Shown here piece after piece: positions 16,830 to 25,829 of a DNA stretch of 51,294 nt. This stretch comes from Fibrobacterota bacterium. GTDB lineage: Bacteria; Fibrobacterota; Fibrobacteria; UBA11236. Location of the stretch: positions 1-51,294 of the forward strand of contig JAQBPN010000031.1 of the NCBI GenBank assembly GCA_028287505.1, read 5' to 3'. Within the stretch, counting starts at the first letter, position 1, and every line of letters begins with the position of its first letter. The position numbers and the translations under genes were made by a program. Below the pieces are notes generated by a model. The model was not told where the DNA came from. It saw only the letters and a list, made by a program, of their open reading frames with translations, and searched no databases.

Positions 16830-17948
16830 TTACGCCTTGATTCCGTGTTCCAATTTGGTGAACTTGGCCATGTCGGCCAGGCCCCCGTAACCGGCGCATC
16901 CCCGCCAGACCAGGCTCAGCTGGTTGGTGGGCTTGTAGATGACGACGGTATGCAAGACCATCTCCATTTCCGTGGGACCGTTGCCCACGTCCAACCAGCA
17001 CTTGGGGCGTTCCCCGGGAAGGTTGAAGGTGAAGCGGCCCAGTTTGGGATCGAGATTGGCCATCCGGATGGGCTCGTTGCCAATCAGGTAGGGGAATTTC
17101 ATTCCCGGCGAAGCGCCGTTGAAGAACTCCAGGTTCATCATGGGCGGCACCTGCTGGGGCTGCTGGGAAGGCTTGGTCCCCACTTCCGGGTTCTTCTGGA
17201 GCGCGCGTTGGCGATCGGCCTCCGCATCGGCCCAATGTTCCGGCGGCAATCCCGCCAGGGTGTAGCGCGGATAGGAGTTTTTGTTCATGCAGCCCAATCC
17301 CATCGGATCGGGATACTGCTTCCAGTTTTCGAACTTGCCCAACACCAGATTCTGAGGCGTGATCAGCTTGGTCGGATCCTCGAAGTTGGGCAGCGCCAGA
17401 TCCTGCAGGGCCGCCGTCGTGTTCTTCACGATGAAGCCCTTGCCCACCTGGTTCTTGGGATAGGTGTACATCACGCCGGGATCGGATTTCTCATCCTTGC
17501 CCCCGTAGGCGCGCCGGTAGTCCAAAAGCATTTCCGAAAAAGGCTCGGGCTGGGAGAAGGCGATGCCGGTGCCGGTCACGAACACCTTGCGGTTGCCGAT
17601 GGCGCGGCCGATCTTGCGCGCCGCGCCCACCTCGATGCCGAAGTCGAGCTGGGGCATCTGCCCTCCGCCGGGCACGCACGCCTTGCCGACGAAGATCACG
17701 TCGGTCATGGGCTTGTAGGCCACCAGATCGGATTCCAGCCGCAGGGCGTCCGTGGCCGCATTGCCTCCGCCCATGAACTCGTCCGCTTCCAGGAAGGGGA
17801 TCTGCTCCTCTTCATCCACCCAGGCGGTCTTGCCGTTGTCGAAACGGTAGGTGCGCTTCCCCAGCACGGACATGATGGGAGTGCCGGAGGGCGAGGTTCC
17901 GGGCATGAATTGGGACAGCCATTCGGTGCTCAAGGTTTGCGGATCCAT
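16830..17948 (-). CDS. DUF2169 T6SS effector adaptor
   Basis: A 372-residue DUF2169 protein. Recognisable segments are the opening VLGKRTYRFDNGKTAWVDEE, PMTDVIFVGKACVP, KIGRAIGNRKVFVTG, EMLLDYRRAYGGKDEKSD (a family hallmark), NPMG-like DPMGLGCMNKN and PRYTLAGLPPEHW. DUF2169 proteins are adaptors needed to load specific effectors onto VgrG/PAAR. There is no signal peptide. Its start overlaps the end of the upstream lipoprotein gene by 19 bases, and the PAAR gene follows after 20 bases, so lipoprotein, adaptor, spike and cargo form one unit. Confidence 0.9.
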   Translation of the reverse strand: MDPQTLSTEWLSQFMPGTSPSGTPIMSVLGKRTYRFDNGKTAWVDEEEQIPFLEADEFMGGGNAATDALRLESDLVAYKPMTDVIFVGKACVPGGGQMPQLDFGIEVGAARKIGRAIGNRKVFVTGTGIAFSQPEPFSEMLLDYRRAYGGKDEKSDPGVMYTYPKNQVGKGFIVKNTTAALQDLALPNFEDPTKLITPQNLVLGKFENWKQYPDPMGLGCMNKNSYPRYTLAGLPPEHWADAEADRQRALQKNPEVGTKPSQQPQQVPPMMNLEFFNGASPGMKFPYLIGNEPIRMANLDPKLGRFTFNLPGERPKCWLDVGNGPTEMEMVLHTVVIYKPTNQLSLVWRGCAGYGGLADMAKFTKLEHGIKA

Positions 17949-18949
17949 TCCAGAAGGGGTTTAGCGTCTTTGGGGCCTTTGTAGGCGGCGAGGAAGTCTT
18001 CCGCTTTGGTCTTTTCCGCGGCATGGCCTTTGAAGATGTCGGAAGCGGATTTCGGCGTCGCGGAGCCCGCCAGCCCCAGCAGGTTGGGAAGGAAAATGTC
18101 GATGAGATTTTCCTTGGTCTCGCCTTCGCCCGGGTGCGACAGCATTCGGAACAGGGCCAGGCCCAGGCGGTTGGCATATCCGGCGGGAAGACCGGGATTT
18201 CCTTCCACCGAAGAGGAGATCTTTCCGAGCAAGGTATACTGCATTCCATAGGTCAGTCCCGGCGACTCCAGGAATTGCATCATGCGCTCGTACGCCGCCG
18301 GGTTCTTGAGGCAGTTTTCCGAAGCGCGTTGCCACAGATAATTGGCGAATTGGTCGCTCAGCTTGGGCGCTTCCGCCGAAGCCATCCGCAGGGTTTGTTC
18401 GAGGTTATTGGATCCCTTTTCGATGGTCGCGGCCAGACGGACATCCGCCAGAGCGTCCTCCGCAGGCAAGATCTTGTCGCACCCGGAATCCGCCAGCGCG
18501 GCGAGGACGGACGCGCCCTGCACTTTGGAAAACACGATGAATTCTTTGCCGACCGCGAGTTCCAGATTGGACCACACCCCGGGTTTTGCGAACTGGCGGG
18601 AAAGCGTGCTTACGTATTGGTCCACTTGCGCCGTGACCGTCGTCCCTTCCGGTTCCGTGAACTTGCCCTTGAAGATTCCTTTAAGGAGGAGCTTGAGCGT
18701 AGCCTTGCGGACGTTCAACGCGGAACTCGTCGGAGTCGGTTGCGCGGCGCCGAAATCCGCCTGCTGCACCTGGATCCAGAGGATGCCCGCGGCCCTGAGG
18801 ATATCGGACGGGGAGTCCTTCACGATTTCCATGGCTGCCGCCCTTTCCGCAGAGGGGTTTCGAGGCTGCGCGGGTTTGACGGGGCCGCCCGCCGCGCACG
18901 CGCCCAAAAAGATAAAAAGCAGAAACTGCCAGGGACGGCGCGTTCCCAT
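17930..18949 (-). CDS. Lipoprotein within the vgrG1 module, possible immunity protein
   Basis: A 339-residue predicted lipoprotein with short signal peptide and lipobox FLGAC (Cys18). The mature part is largely alpha-helical and rich in Ala/Leu; I see no named domain. It is far larger than a TssJ lipoprotein and lacks that small beta-sandwich pattern, so it is not the T6SS membrane-complex component. Overlap with the DUF2169 gene by 19 bases ties it to the effector module, and the periplasmic location would suit protection against a periplasm-acting cargo such as the phosphoesterase or the cell-wall-binding protein. That role is inference. Confidence 0.6.
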   Translation of the reverse strand: MGTRRPWQFLLFIFLGACAAGGPVKPAQPRNPSAERAAAMEIVKDSPSDILRAAGILWIQVQQADFGAAQPTPTSSALNVRKATLKLLLKGIFKGKFTEPEGTTVTAQVDQYVSTLSRQFAKPGVWSNLELAVGKEFIVFSKVQGASVLAALADSGCDKILPAEDALADVRLAATIEKGSNNLEQTLRMASAEAPKLSDQFANYLWQRASENCLKNPAAYERMMQFLESPGLTYGMQYTLLGKISSSVEGNPGLPAGYANRLGLALFRMLSHPGEGETKENLIDIFLPNLLGLAGSATPKSASDIFKGHAAEKTKAEDFLAAYKGPKDAKPLLEWIRKP

Positions 18950-18995
18950 ATGATTCCTTCCGCCCCATGACGGGCCAGCATGTTAGGATTTTTTT

Positions 18996-21900
18996 TCATG
19001 AGCGTGCATCCGTGGCCAGCATGTTCAGGGAAATCGGGAAGCGCGTTTCCAGTCCCGAGCCCTGCACGGGCTGGGCCAGACCGGTTCCTGCGTCCTTCGC
19101 CATGGTCACCGCGCCCGCGGGAGCAGGAGTGGAGGCCCCCGTGGCCGGATTGAAAGTGAAGCCCAGCCTGATTTGCCAGGTATTGGTCATGACCCTGGAG
19201 TACAAGCGACTGGCCGGATCATCGGCCGTGGGCGCGGCGGTTTTCGCGATGTTGGTCCAGAAGCACAGGTCGCTCCGGAAATCCAGATTGAAACGATACG
19301 CGGTCAGGGTACCGGGCAGGAACCCATGGGCGGAAGGGCAATTGTCCCCCGGGCTGTCCCACATCTCAATCTGCCAGGTTTGGCCCACCGCGAGCGCGGT
19401 CTTGGTGATCGGTAGGGGAGGGCCCACCCGGCCTTCCGTGCCCACGCACAGGTTGCCGCCCGTGCCCGGATTCGCGAAGTTGGTGGTGTCGAGCACGGGT
19501 CCGGAAACCAATGCAGGCGCGGCGCCTCCCGGCGCGAAGGTGGAGCCGGCGGCGGCCGAGACCCAGACGCTGATGCGGCGGTGGACGACGGGCGGCGCAA
19601 CCGTCGTATCCGTGTATTCCGAAACCACGTCTTCGCCCAATGGCGCCGTCGGCGAGGTGGCGACCGCCAATTCATTGTTGACCCAGCCTCCGAAAAGACT
19701 GTCCAGTCCTCTTTTGCCGTCCCCGCCGCCGCCGGTGACGGTCACGGAGGCATCATTATGCACCGCGGAAGTGGTCCCATTGACGAAAGCGCCCGTGCTG
19801 ACGCCACAGCCGGTGGCCGAAGTGGGGACGGCCGGAGTGACGCGGATCTGGCTCGATCGCGCCAGGCTCCGGTTGCTGGCGCCCTTGATGCGGATCAGCA
19901 CCAGATTCATGATGATGAACGGCTCGAATCCGATCCCATCCTCGAAAGTCCCGTTCCCGTTGCAGTCCACGAAGGGCCGGAGGTGGAAGGACCCCACCGC
20001 ATCCGCCACCACAGTGGCCGAGAGCGCGCCCGCTGAAGTCGCTTTCAGGGTAGGCAAAGGCTTGGGAGACAGGGCGATAGTGGTGGCGTCGTCCCCATTG
20101 GGCGCCGGACGGGTATCCCGCTGCACGCTCCAGAGGACGGGAACGCCGGCCGGTTCCACTTCCACGGACAGCTTCAACGGATCGGCCGCCAGCAGGGAGT
20201 TCTCTATCAACACGATGGGCGGGTTGGCCGTGAAGTCCACGTCGAAATCCGCCGCGACGGGCGCGGCTCCGGTGGCTTTGTCCAATTTGTGACGGTTGAC
20301 TGGCGAATTCCCCGAGCGGCTCGTCTGCGCGGGAGTGGACGGCACATCGGCCTTGAAATTCTTCAGGCGGATCACTGTCAGGGAAACCTTGTCGCCTTCC
20401 GGATCCACGTCCTTGACGCCCAGGGTGAATCCCGTATCGCGCAAGGCGCCGCTGACCGTGGCGCCTTCCACGAACAGTTTCAGGCCGCCGGAGGGGATGC
20501 TGGCATTGTCGATTTCGTCCGGATCCGCCACGGCGGTCTCGCCCGCGGTGGGGCGTTCATTGGGGAAGACCTTCAGCTTGGCGTCGTTCCTTTTCAGCAC
20601 CAGTTTGCCGGCGAAGGCCGCGGGCCTGGCCTTTTGCACGATGATCATGGCCCGGCCCTGGAAGCCGCCGGGATCCTGGATGTGGAGGAAGCGGCCGTCG
20701 TCCACCTTGTTGGGCGAGAAGCCGGGCAGGCCCAAGGTGGTGGGATCGGTCGAGGCGCTGTTGCGGCTCTGGCAGAGATCCAGAAAGACCTCCACCGCCG
20801 TGAGCTTCACCACGGCGGGCGGGCCCACCTTGAAGGAGCCGCCGCTCAGGGTCAGGGTCAGATCGATGTCGTCCACGGCCGTGCTGGGTGCGGTGCCCTC
20901 GGCGAACAGATTCACGCCCGCGGTGAGTTGCGCGCCCGTGAACTTGTTGTCCGTGCCGTTGAAGGTCAGCGCGACGCCGGCGGTGGCCACGGTGAAAAAG
21001 GCTATGCCCGGCTTGGAGATCGTCAGCAACCCCGTGCCGTCGAAAGGCGCGCTGGTCTTGAGGGTGAATTGCTTGCGCGCGGTTTTGGTATAGGGCTTCT
21101 TGACCAGGATGGTCCGCGTGGTCGCGGTCAGGGTGGGGTTGGGCGTGACCGGCGGCGGCGGAGACGGCGGCGTGACGCCGGGAGCCGGGGCGGGCGTGGT
21201 CGAAGCCGGCGTGGGCGAACCCGAAGCGGGAGCAGGCGCTGGGGCCGGCGCCGAACCCGATCCGCTGGACGGAGTGCCGGCCGGCGGGGTTCCGGGCGCT
21301 GAAGACGGCGGCGAACCCGCAGGTGCCGAGGCGGGCGCGGACCGGGCGGAAATTTCGGGGCTGACATCCTCGCCGGGTTTGGGCACGATGGGGACGGGTT
21401 CGAATTTGAATTCTTTTTTCTTGTAGACCGGGCACTCCGACGGAATGCAGGCCCCGGCCCCTTTATGGCAATCCAATACGGGAGACTGCTCCGGCAGGAA
21501 AAAGAGAAGTTCCACCCGGCGATTGGTCTTGCTGCGGAAATTGTCCTTGTCGGCGGCCTCGATGGGGAAGTTCTCCCCGCAGCCGACCGAAGTAGGACCC
21601 GTGGTGATGAAACGCAGGGCGTCCCGATGCGGGGCCAGTCCGTTGCGATCGGTATCCAGCAGGTTTCCCAGCGCCTCCATGTACACGTCGAAAATCGCGC
21701 CCCAGGTCTCCGGGCCGATGGCGCCGTCCACGGCGATCGACTTGCCGAAGTCCAGGTTGTAGGATTTCTGGAACTCGCGCAGGGCGGCCTTGGTGGCCGC
21801 ATCGTCGGTATTGTTCACCGCGCCCGGATCGCTGGCCCATCCCTGCACCTTGGCGGTCCACTTCAGGATCAGCTTGTAATCCTCGACCTTGTGTTTGTGA

Positions 21901-22295
21901 TCCGAGATCCGCACCCACTCCGCGCGGTTGCCCACCAGGATATGCAGGACGGAGTCCGCGCGCTGTTGCGACAGCTTGACGTTATAGTCGGCCGCGCCGC
22001 TGGTATCCGTATGCCCGGCGATGAGCAGGGATTCGTCCGCATGGGTCTCGGCCTGGATATAGCAGGCGCGCAGCGCCGCCAGACCCCGGAAGCGGACCTC
22101 GCCGGCTTTCTGATCCTTCTGCTCCTCCGGTTTGAACTCCGGCAGGAACACGGCGCTGTCGTGGTTGAAATGGAAATCGCCCACTTCCAGGCAGAACGCC
22201 TTGAACCGCTCCAGCTTGAACAGGAACGATTGCCCCGTGGTCAGGGAGAACGGCGCGCTGAATAGGGTCTTTTCGGTGAGTTCGATTTCGGGCAT
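18996..22295 (-). CDS. OmpA-like / peptidoglycan-binding multidomain protein without signal peptide, candidate VgrG cargo
   Basis: A 1099-residue protein. An OmpA C-terminal-like domain starts at DFHFNHDSAVF (40-50) and continues through AGHTDTSGAADYNVKLSQQRAD (split here as residues 93-114), the motif that binds diaminopimelate. It is interrupted by an inserted PG_binding_1-like helical domain (about 150-210, ATKAALREFQKSYNL and GAIGPETWGAIFDVY), after which the OmpA fold resumes at KTNRRVELLFFLP (about 266-278). A Pro/Ala/Ser-rich linker (about 318-395) and several beta-rich repeats (about 400-1099) follow. No signal peptide or membrane segment is visible. It lies 28 bases after vgrG1, so delivery by VgrG1 or use as a spike-attached wall anchor is plausible. 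A cytoplasmic-start protein exported in another way is the alternative. Confidence 0.75.
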   Translation of the reverse strand: MPEIELTEKTLFSAPFSLTTGQSFLFKLERFKAFCLEVGDFHFNHDSAVFLPEFKPEEQKDQKAGEVRFRGLAALRACYIQAETHADESLLIAGHTDTSGAADYNVKLSQQRADSVLHILVGNRAEWVRISDHKHKVEDYKLILKWTAKVQGWASDPGAVNNTDDAATKAALREFQKSYNLDFGKSIAVDGAIGPETWGAIFDVYMEALGNLLDTDRNGLAPHRDALRFITTGPTSVGCGENFPIEAADKDNFRSKTNRRVELLFFLPEQSPVLDCHKGAGACIPSECPVYKKKEFKFEPVPIVPKPGEDVSPEISARSAPASAPAGSPPSSAPGTPPAGTPSSGSGSAPAPAPAPASGSPTPASTTPAPAPGVTPPSPPPPVTPNPTLTATTRTILVKKPYTKTARKQFTLKTSAPFDGTGLLTISKPGIAFFTVATAGVALTFNGTDNKFTGAQLTAGVNLFAEGTAPSTAVDDIDLTLTLSGGSFKVGPPAVVKLTAVEVFLDLCQSRNSASTDPTTLGLPGFSPNKVDDGRFLHIQDPGGFQGRAMIIVQKARPAAFAGKLVLKRNDAKLKVFPNERPTAGETAVADPDEIDNASIPSGGLKLFVEGATVSGALRDTGFTLGVKDVDPEGDKVSLTVIRLKNFKADVPSTPAQTSRSGNSPVNRHKLDKATGAAPVAADFDVDFTANPPIVLIENSLLAADPLKLSVEVEPAGVPVLWSVQRDTRPAPNGDDATTIALSPKPLPTLKATSAGALSATVVADAVGSFHLRPFVDCNGNGTFEDGIGFEPFIIMNLVLIRIKGASNRSLARSSQIRVTPAVPTSATGCGVSTGAFVNGTTSAVHNDASVTVTGGGGDGKRGLDSLFGGWVNNELAVATSPTAPLGEDVVSEYTDTTVAPPVVHRRISVWVSAAAGSTFAPGGAAPALVSGPVLDTTNFANPGTGGNLCVGTEGRVGPPLPITKTALAVGQTWQIEMWDSPGDNCPSAHGFLPGTLTAYRFNLDFRSDLCFWTNIAKTAAPTADDPASRLYSRVMTNTWQIRLGFTFNPATGASTPAPAGAVTMAKDAGTGLAQPVQGSGLETRFPISLNMLATDARS

Positions 22296-22322
22296 GGTTT
22301 TTATCCGGTCCGCGACGCGGTC

Positions 22323-24494
22323 CTAGTTGATCATCACCATGGCGCCCTTGAGCGTGTTGATGGCCGTGGATTCCACGTTCGTCATCGTGCCCGTCACCTT
22401 GTTCTGCACGCCGGCCTTGGACTCGACGTTGACCTTGCCTTCCACCTTCACGTTGAGGCCCTTGATGCTGGCGTCCATGGTGGCTTCCAGCGTCACCTTC
22501 TGCTTGGCCTTGGCGCTGACGTTCATGCCGTCCAGCACCAGGTCCTGCTTGGCCTTGAGGTTGATGGCGCCTTGCTTGGCTTCCAGGTTGATTTCCTTGG
22601 CTTCGATGTTGAGCGCGCCCTTGGCCTTGAACTCCATGTCCCCTTCGGTGACGATGGTGACCTTGCCCCCGTCGGCGTCGATCTGGATGATATGCTTGCC
22701 CTTGCCGTCCTGCAGGGAGATCAGCTTCTTGTCGTCGTTCAGCTGCAGGATATGCCCGTCCTTGGTCTGCATGGCCAGGGCCTTGGCTTCGTCGTCCATG
22801 GTGAGCTTGTGGCCGTACTTGGTTTCCACGGAGAAGACTTTCTTGTCGTAGTCCATCTTCAGGGTGTGCGCTCCTTCCGGCGTGCACAGGTGGATGTTCT
22901 TGTTCTTGTCGTCGAAGACGAGTTCGTTCCCGTTCGTGGTCTTGACGTGGATTTCCTGGTGGTCGGCGTCATCGTTGAGGGTGATGACGTGCTTGCCCTT
23001 GGTGATGATTTCGATGACGGTCTTGTCGTCCTTGTCGTCCAGGCGGATCTGGTGGCCGGAAGCGGTGCGGATGATGCTCTCGGACGGGTTGCGCTTGTTG
23101 ACGGGCGAGCCGTGGGCGGGATTGGGCACGGTGCCCAGTACGATGGGGCGATCCGGATCCCCGTCCTCGAACCCCAGGATGATCTCGTTGCCGTTGTGCA
23201 CCGGGAAATGCATGCCGTAATTGGGTCCGCCGTAGGGCTGGTTCATGCGGATGGGCAGGCTGGCCTGGCCGTCCTTGCTGTCGGTCAGATCGAAGGGCAG
23301 CTTGGCGTGGTAGCGGCCGTCGTCGTCCAGGTAGGCGTACTGGCCGTCCACGCCGTCCACCTTGGCGGACAGGACGCCATGGATGCGGGGCTTGGGCGTG
23401 CGCAAGGCGGGACGGTAGACCATGTCCGCGGGCATGCACTGGAACGTGTTGGAATAGATGAGTTTGTCCTTATCGCCTTCGAAACCTTCCCGCTGATCTC
23501 CGTGGTGGACCACGCGCAGCAGGGTGTATTTGCCCTCGAAATGGCTCTTGCCGTGCGGGTCCTTCAGTTCGAAGCGCATGCCGGTGCGGAAGGAGCGGCA
23601 GATGCCTTCGCCTTCCAGATGCACCTTGCCGGTAGCGTGCATTTCCGCGCGCACGGTGGCGATGCGTTCCGCTTCCGAGGTATTGAGCGCCTGGGGACCG
23701 TAATGGTAGCTCTCGCCCTGGCCCGGCTTGGACGCCTTGCCGATGACGTTGACCCCGGGAGTCCGGTCGTTGTAGTCCTTGATGGTCACCTTGCCGGTCA
23801 CCATGCGCTGGGTGCGGCGGATGCGGGAGACATGATCGGGGGAATCCCCCTCCTTGGCCAGATGGGAAAGCCCCGCCTCATCCAACAGGTCCACCACCGG
23901 GTGTTGCGCAAGCGGTTTGACCCCGTCGACGGAATCCGCCAGCATCAGTTTGTCCTTGTCCCCCGAATGGTCGAAGTAATAGAACACGCCCTCGTCCTCG
24001 AGCATGCGGTTGAGGAAATCGAGATCCGACTCGTTGTACTGGACCGTATAATCGCGCTGGCGCAAAGCGCCCTTGATCTCGATGTCATGCACGATGGAAT
24101 TGGCCTTGAGGACTTCTTCCACGATGGCCTTCAGATTCTTCTTCTGGAAGATGCGGTTCTGGGTGGTGAAGGACAGGAGTTTGAGATGCGGCTCGATGAT
24201 GATTTCGTACAGATAGCTTTCATGCCCGAAGTTCTCGCTGGCGTCCGGATACTGGTTGAACTCCGTGACCACGCCGTGATGGGTGACGGGGAAATCCTGG
24301 CCTTCCACCCGCAGGGTCGCATCCATGCCGATCATGTCCGCGTAAGCCACGTTGCCGTCCTCGGAACTGGCCTGGATGTGCAGGTGGAAACATTCCGAAA
24401 TGGCTTCATTCAGGGTGAACTCCAGTACCCGGAATTTGTCCGGCGCCAGGGATCCGATTTTCAGGCTGAATTTGAGGCTGGTTGAGGAGGGCAT
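22323..24494 (-). CDS. vgrG: VgrG spike protein 1 (TssI)
   Basis: A 723-residue VgrG. The gp27-like region (about 1-370) includes EFTLNEAISECFHLHIQASS-type N-terminal sequence and the conserved TVQYNESDLDFLNRMLEDEG (about 148-167) and VFYYFDHS. The gp5-like OB region follows with the hallmarks GVDGQYAYLDDDGRYHAKLP, RMNQPYGGPNYGMHFPVHNG and NEIILGFEDGDPDRPIVLG. The C-terminal part (about 480-723) is a needle of repeated short beta units, Lys/Glu-rich and ending LKGAMVMIN. There is no extra effector domain. It opens the second module; the OmpA/PGB gene follows after 28 bases. The needle repeats at DNA level are also seen in the second vgrG. Confidence 0.96.
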   Translation of the reverse strand: MPSSTSLKFSLKIGSLAPDKFRVLEFTLNEAISECFHLHIQASSEDGNVAYADMIGMDATLRVEGQDFPVTHHGVVTEFNQYPDASENFGHESYLYEIIIEPHLKLLSFTTQNRIFQKKNLKAIVEEVLKANSIVHDIEIKGALRQRDYTVQYNESDLDFLNRMLEDEGVFYYFDHSGDKDKLMLADSVDGVKPLAQHPVVDLLDEAGLSHLAKEGDSPDHVSRIRRTQRMVTGKVTIKDYNDRTPGVNVIGKASKPGQGESYHYGPQALNTSEAERIATVRAEMHATGKVHLEGEGICRSFRTGMRFELKDPHGKSHFEGKYTLLRVVHHGDQREGFEGDKDKLIYSNTFQCMPADMVYRPALRTPKPRIHGVLSAKVDGVDGQYAYLDDDGRYHAKLPFDLTDSKDGQASLPIRMNQPYGGPNYGMHFPVHNGNEIILGFEDGDPDRPIVLGTVPNPAHGSPVNKRNPSESIIRTASGHQIRLDDKDDKTVIEIITKGKHVITLNDDADHQEIHVKTTNGNELVFDDKNKNIHLCTPEGAHTLKMDYDKKVFSVETKYGHKLTMDDEAKALAMQTKDGHILQLNDDKKLISLQDGKGKHIIQIDADGGKVTIVTEGDMEFKAKGALNIEAKEINLEAKQGAINLKAKQDLVLDGMNVSAKAKQKVTLEATMDASIKGLNVKVEGKVNVESKAGVQNKVTGTMTNVESTAINTLKGAMVMIN

Positions 24495-24719
24495 GATTCC
24501 CCTTCGGACTTGGGTTTCTCGGCCCCGGAACGCCGAAAACGGCCGCCGGAGAACACTTTCAATAATAGTATGTTTCCCGCGCCGCCCTGTCGGTGACCCC
24601 GCTCACATACCCCGGATACTCCCCTCCCGGACTCAGCCCCCGGGAGGCAGCCAAACCCTTTCAAGACCCTTTTTGGGGACCCTACCCGCTTTCCGTCCTG
24701 AGGCTTTGCTATTTTTCGG

Positions 24720-24727
24720 GACGCGCT
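24720..24727 (+). promoter_or_regulatory. Putative -7 element TATTTTTC
   Basis: TATTTTTC lies 27 bases before the lipoprotein ATG and fits the TAnnTTTS box seen elsewhere in the window. No clear -33 partner. Confidence 0.3.
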
Positions 24728-24754
24728 TCAAACACATTACTCAGGAAGGGACAT

Positions 24755-25273
24755 ATGACCCCCAGTCTCCGCTTTGCCTTGGCTTTTTCCGTCTTCCCGT
24801 TTCTCTTAGCCCTGGTTGCTTGCGATAGCGGCACCTCTACCGGCCCGGCCGGCGCGGGAGGCATCCAATTGACCCTGGGGACATACTTCATCCAACACGA
24901 TGCGGATGATTCCTACCAGTATGATCAATATTTCGAGGTGTTGCCGGACCACCATTGGGAATTCGTGGAATACGGATACGTCGGACTCGATCACGCCAAT
25001 CTCTGCCAGCTCACCCGTCAGGCGGGAACCTACTCGGCCACGGATACCAGCCTGACCGTGACCGAACTTTCCTATGGCGAATCGATCGATAAATGCCACA
25101 TGACCAAGGCCGATTTCCAAGCCTATCCCATGACCGCGATTCCCGAACGGCCCACCCAGGTTTTCCGCATCCGCAATCCGACCGCCGCGGGTTTCGAAGG
25201 CGAGGATCTTTTCATCGATAATTCCGGCTGGAAGACCTATGCCAAGGTCGCGGACCCCTACGGATTCTATTGA
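24755..25273 (+). CDS. Small lipoprotein, unknown, in the gap between the two vgrG modules
   Basis: A 172-residue predicted lipoprotein with hydrophobic signal and lipobox ALVAC (Cys23), followed by DSGTSTGPAG, a usual flexible tether. The mature part is beta-rich with many aromatic and acidic residues (YFIQHDADDSYQYDQYFEVL). The ATG at 24755 has AGGAAGGG 6-13 bases upstream and gives the signal peptide; a longer frame from 24593 does not. No family is recognised. It is transcribed against the surrounding island and ends in a TTGA overlap region with the cupin gene. Confidence 0.7.
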   Translation: MTPSLRFALAFSVFPFLLALVACDSGTSTGPAGAGGIQLTLGTYFIQHDADDSYQYDQYFEVLPDHHWEFVEYGYVGLDHANLCQLTRQAGTYSATDTSLTVTELSYGESIDKCHMTKADFQAYPMTAIPERPTQVFRIRNPTAAGFEGEDLFIDNSGWKTYAKVADPYGFY

Positions 25274-25275
25274 AG

Positions 25276-25806
25276 ATGGCGGGGAAGACCAAATCCAAGC
25301 CGGGCCGTCTTCCGACCGAGGCCGACGGAACCGGCAAGGCCAGGGCCCTGATCAAGAGTCTTGGCCTTCAACTCCATCCCGAAGGCGGCCATTTCAGGGA
25401 GGTCCACCGATCGGTTGAAACCGTGCAAACCGGCAAAGGCCGCCGTTCCGCACTCACCACCATCTATTTCCTCCTCCGGCGCGGGGAGAAAAGCGTGTTC
25501 CATCGCGTGCTTTCGGACGAGGTGTGGCATTTCTACGAGGGGGCGCCGCTCAAGTTGCTCCGTGTCGGCGCGGACTTCAAGTCGCAGGAAACCGTAGTTC
25601 TGGGACCCACGGCCAAGGGATCCGTGCAGGTTAAGGTAATCCCGAGGCGTGATTGGCAGGCGGCCGAGACCACCGGGGACTATACCCTGGTGGGGTGTTC
25701 GGTGGGACCGGGGTTCGACTTCGCGGATTTCAGGATGATGCGGGAGGATGCCCGGGCGGCCGCCCGTTTGCGGAAGACCTTTCCCTCCCTGATCGATTTC
25801 ATCTGA
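25276..25806 (+). CDS. Cupin_5 (DUF985) family protein
   Basis: A 176-residue cupin-like protein. The family signature is visible: ALIKSLGLQLHPEGGHFREV (about 25-44), TTIYFLLRRGEKSVFHRV (about 62-79) and DEVWHFYEGAPLKLL, with metal-site candidates His77 and His87-like positions, and VGCSVGPGFDFADFRMM near the C-terminus. DUF985 proteins are small beta-barrels of uncertain enzymatic role. I use ATG at 25276; a TTG at 25270 overlapping the upstream TGA would add two residues. It is coupled to the lipoprotein and shows no link to secretion, so the pair looks like a passenger between the modules. Confidence 0.88.
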   Translation: MAGKTKSKPGRLPTEADGTGKARALIKSLGLQLHPEGGHFREVHRSVETVQTGKGRRSALTTIYFLLRRGEKSVFHRVLSDEVWHFYEGAPLKLLRVGADFKSQETVVLGPTAKGSVQVKVIPRRDWQAAETTGDYTLVGCSVGPGFDFADFRMMREDARAAARLRKTFPSLIDFI

Positions 25807-25829
25807 ATTGAATCAGCCTCGCGTCCGGT

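Noticed and set aside
17930-18949. TssJ outer-membrane lipoprotein of the T6SS
   Set aside because: Twice the usual size and mainly helical, without the small beta-sandwich expected for TssJ.
22572-24485. Long plus-strand open frame opposite vgrG1
   Set aside because: Shadow of an unmistakable VgrG. No family resemblance in the antisense translation.
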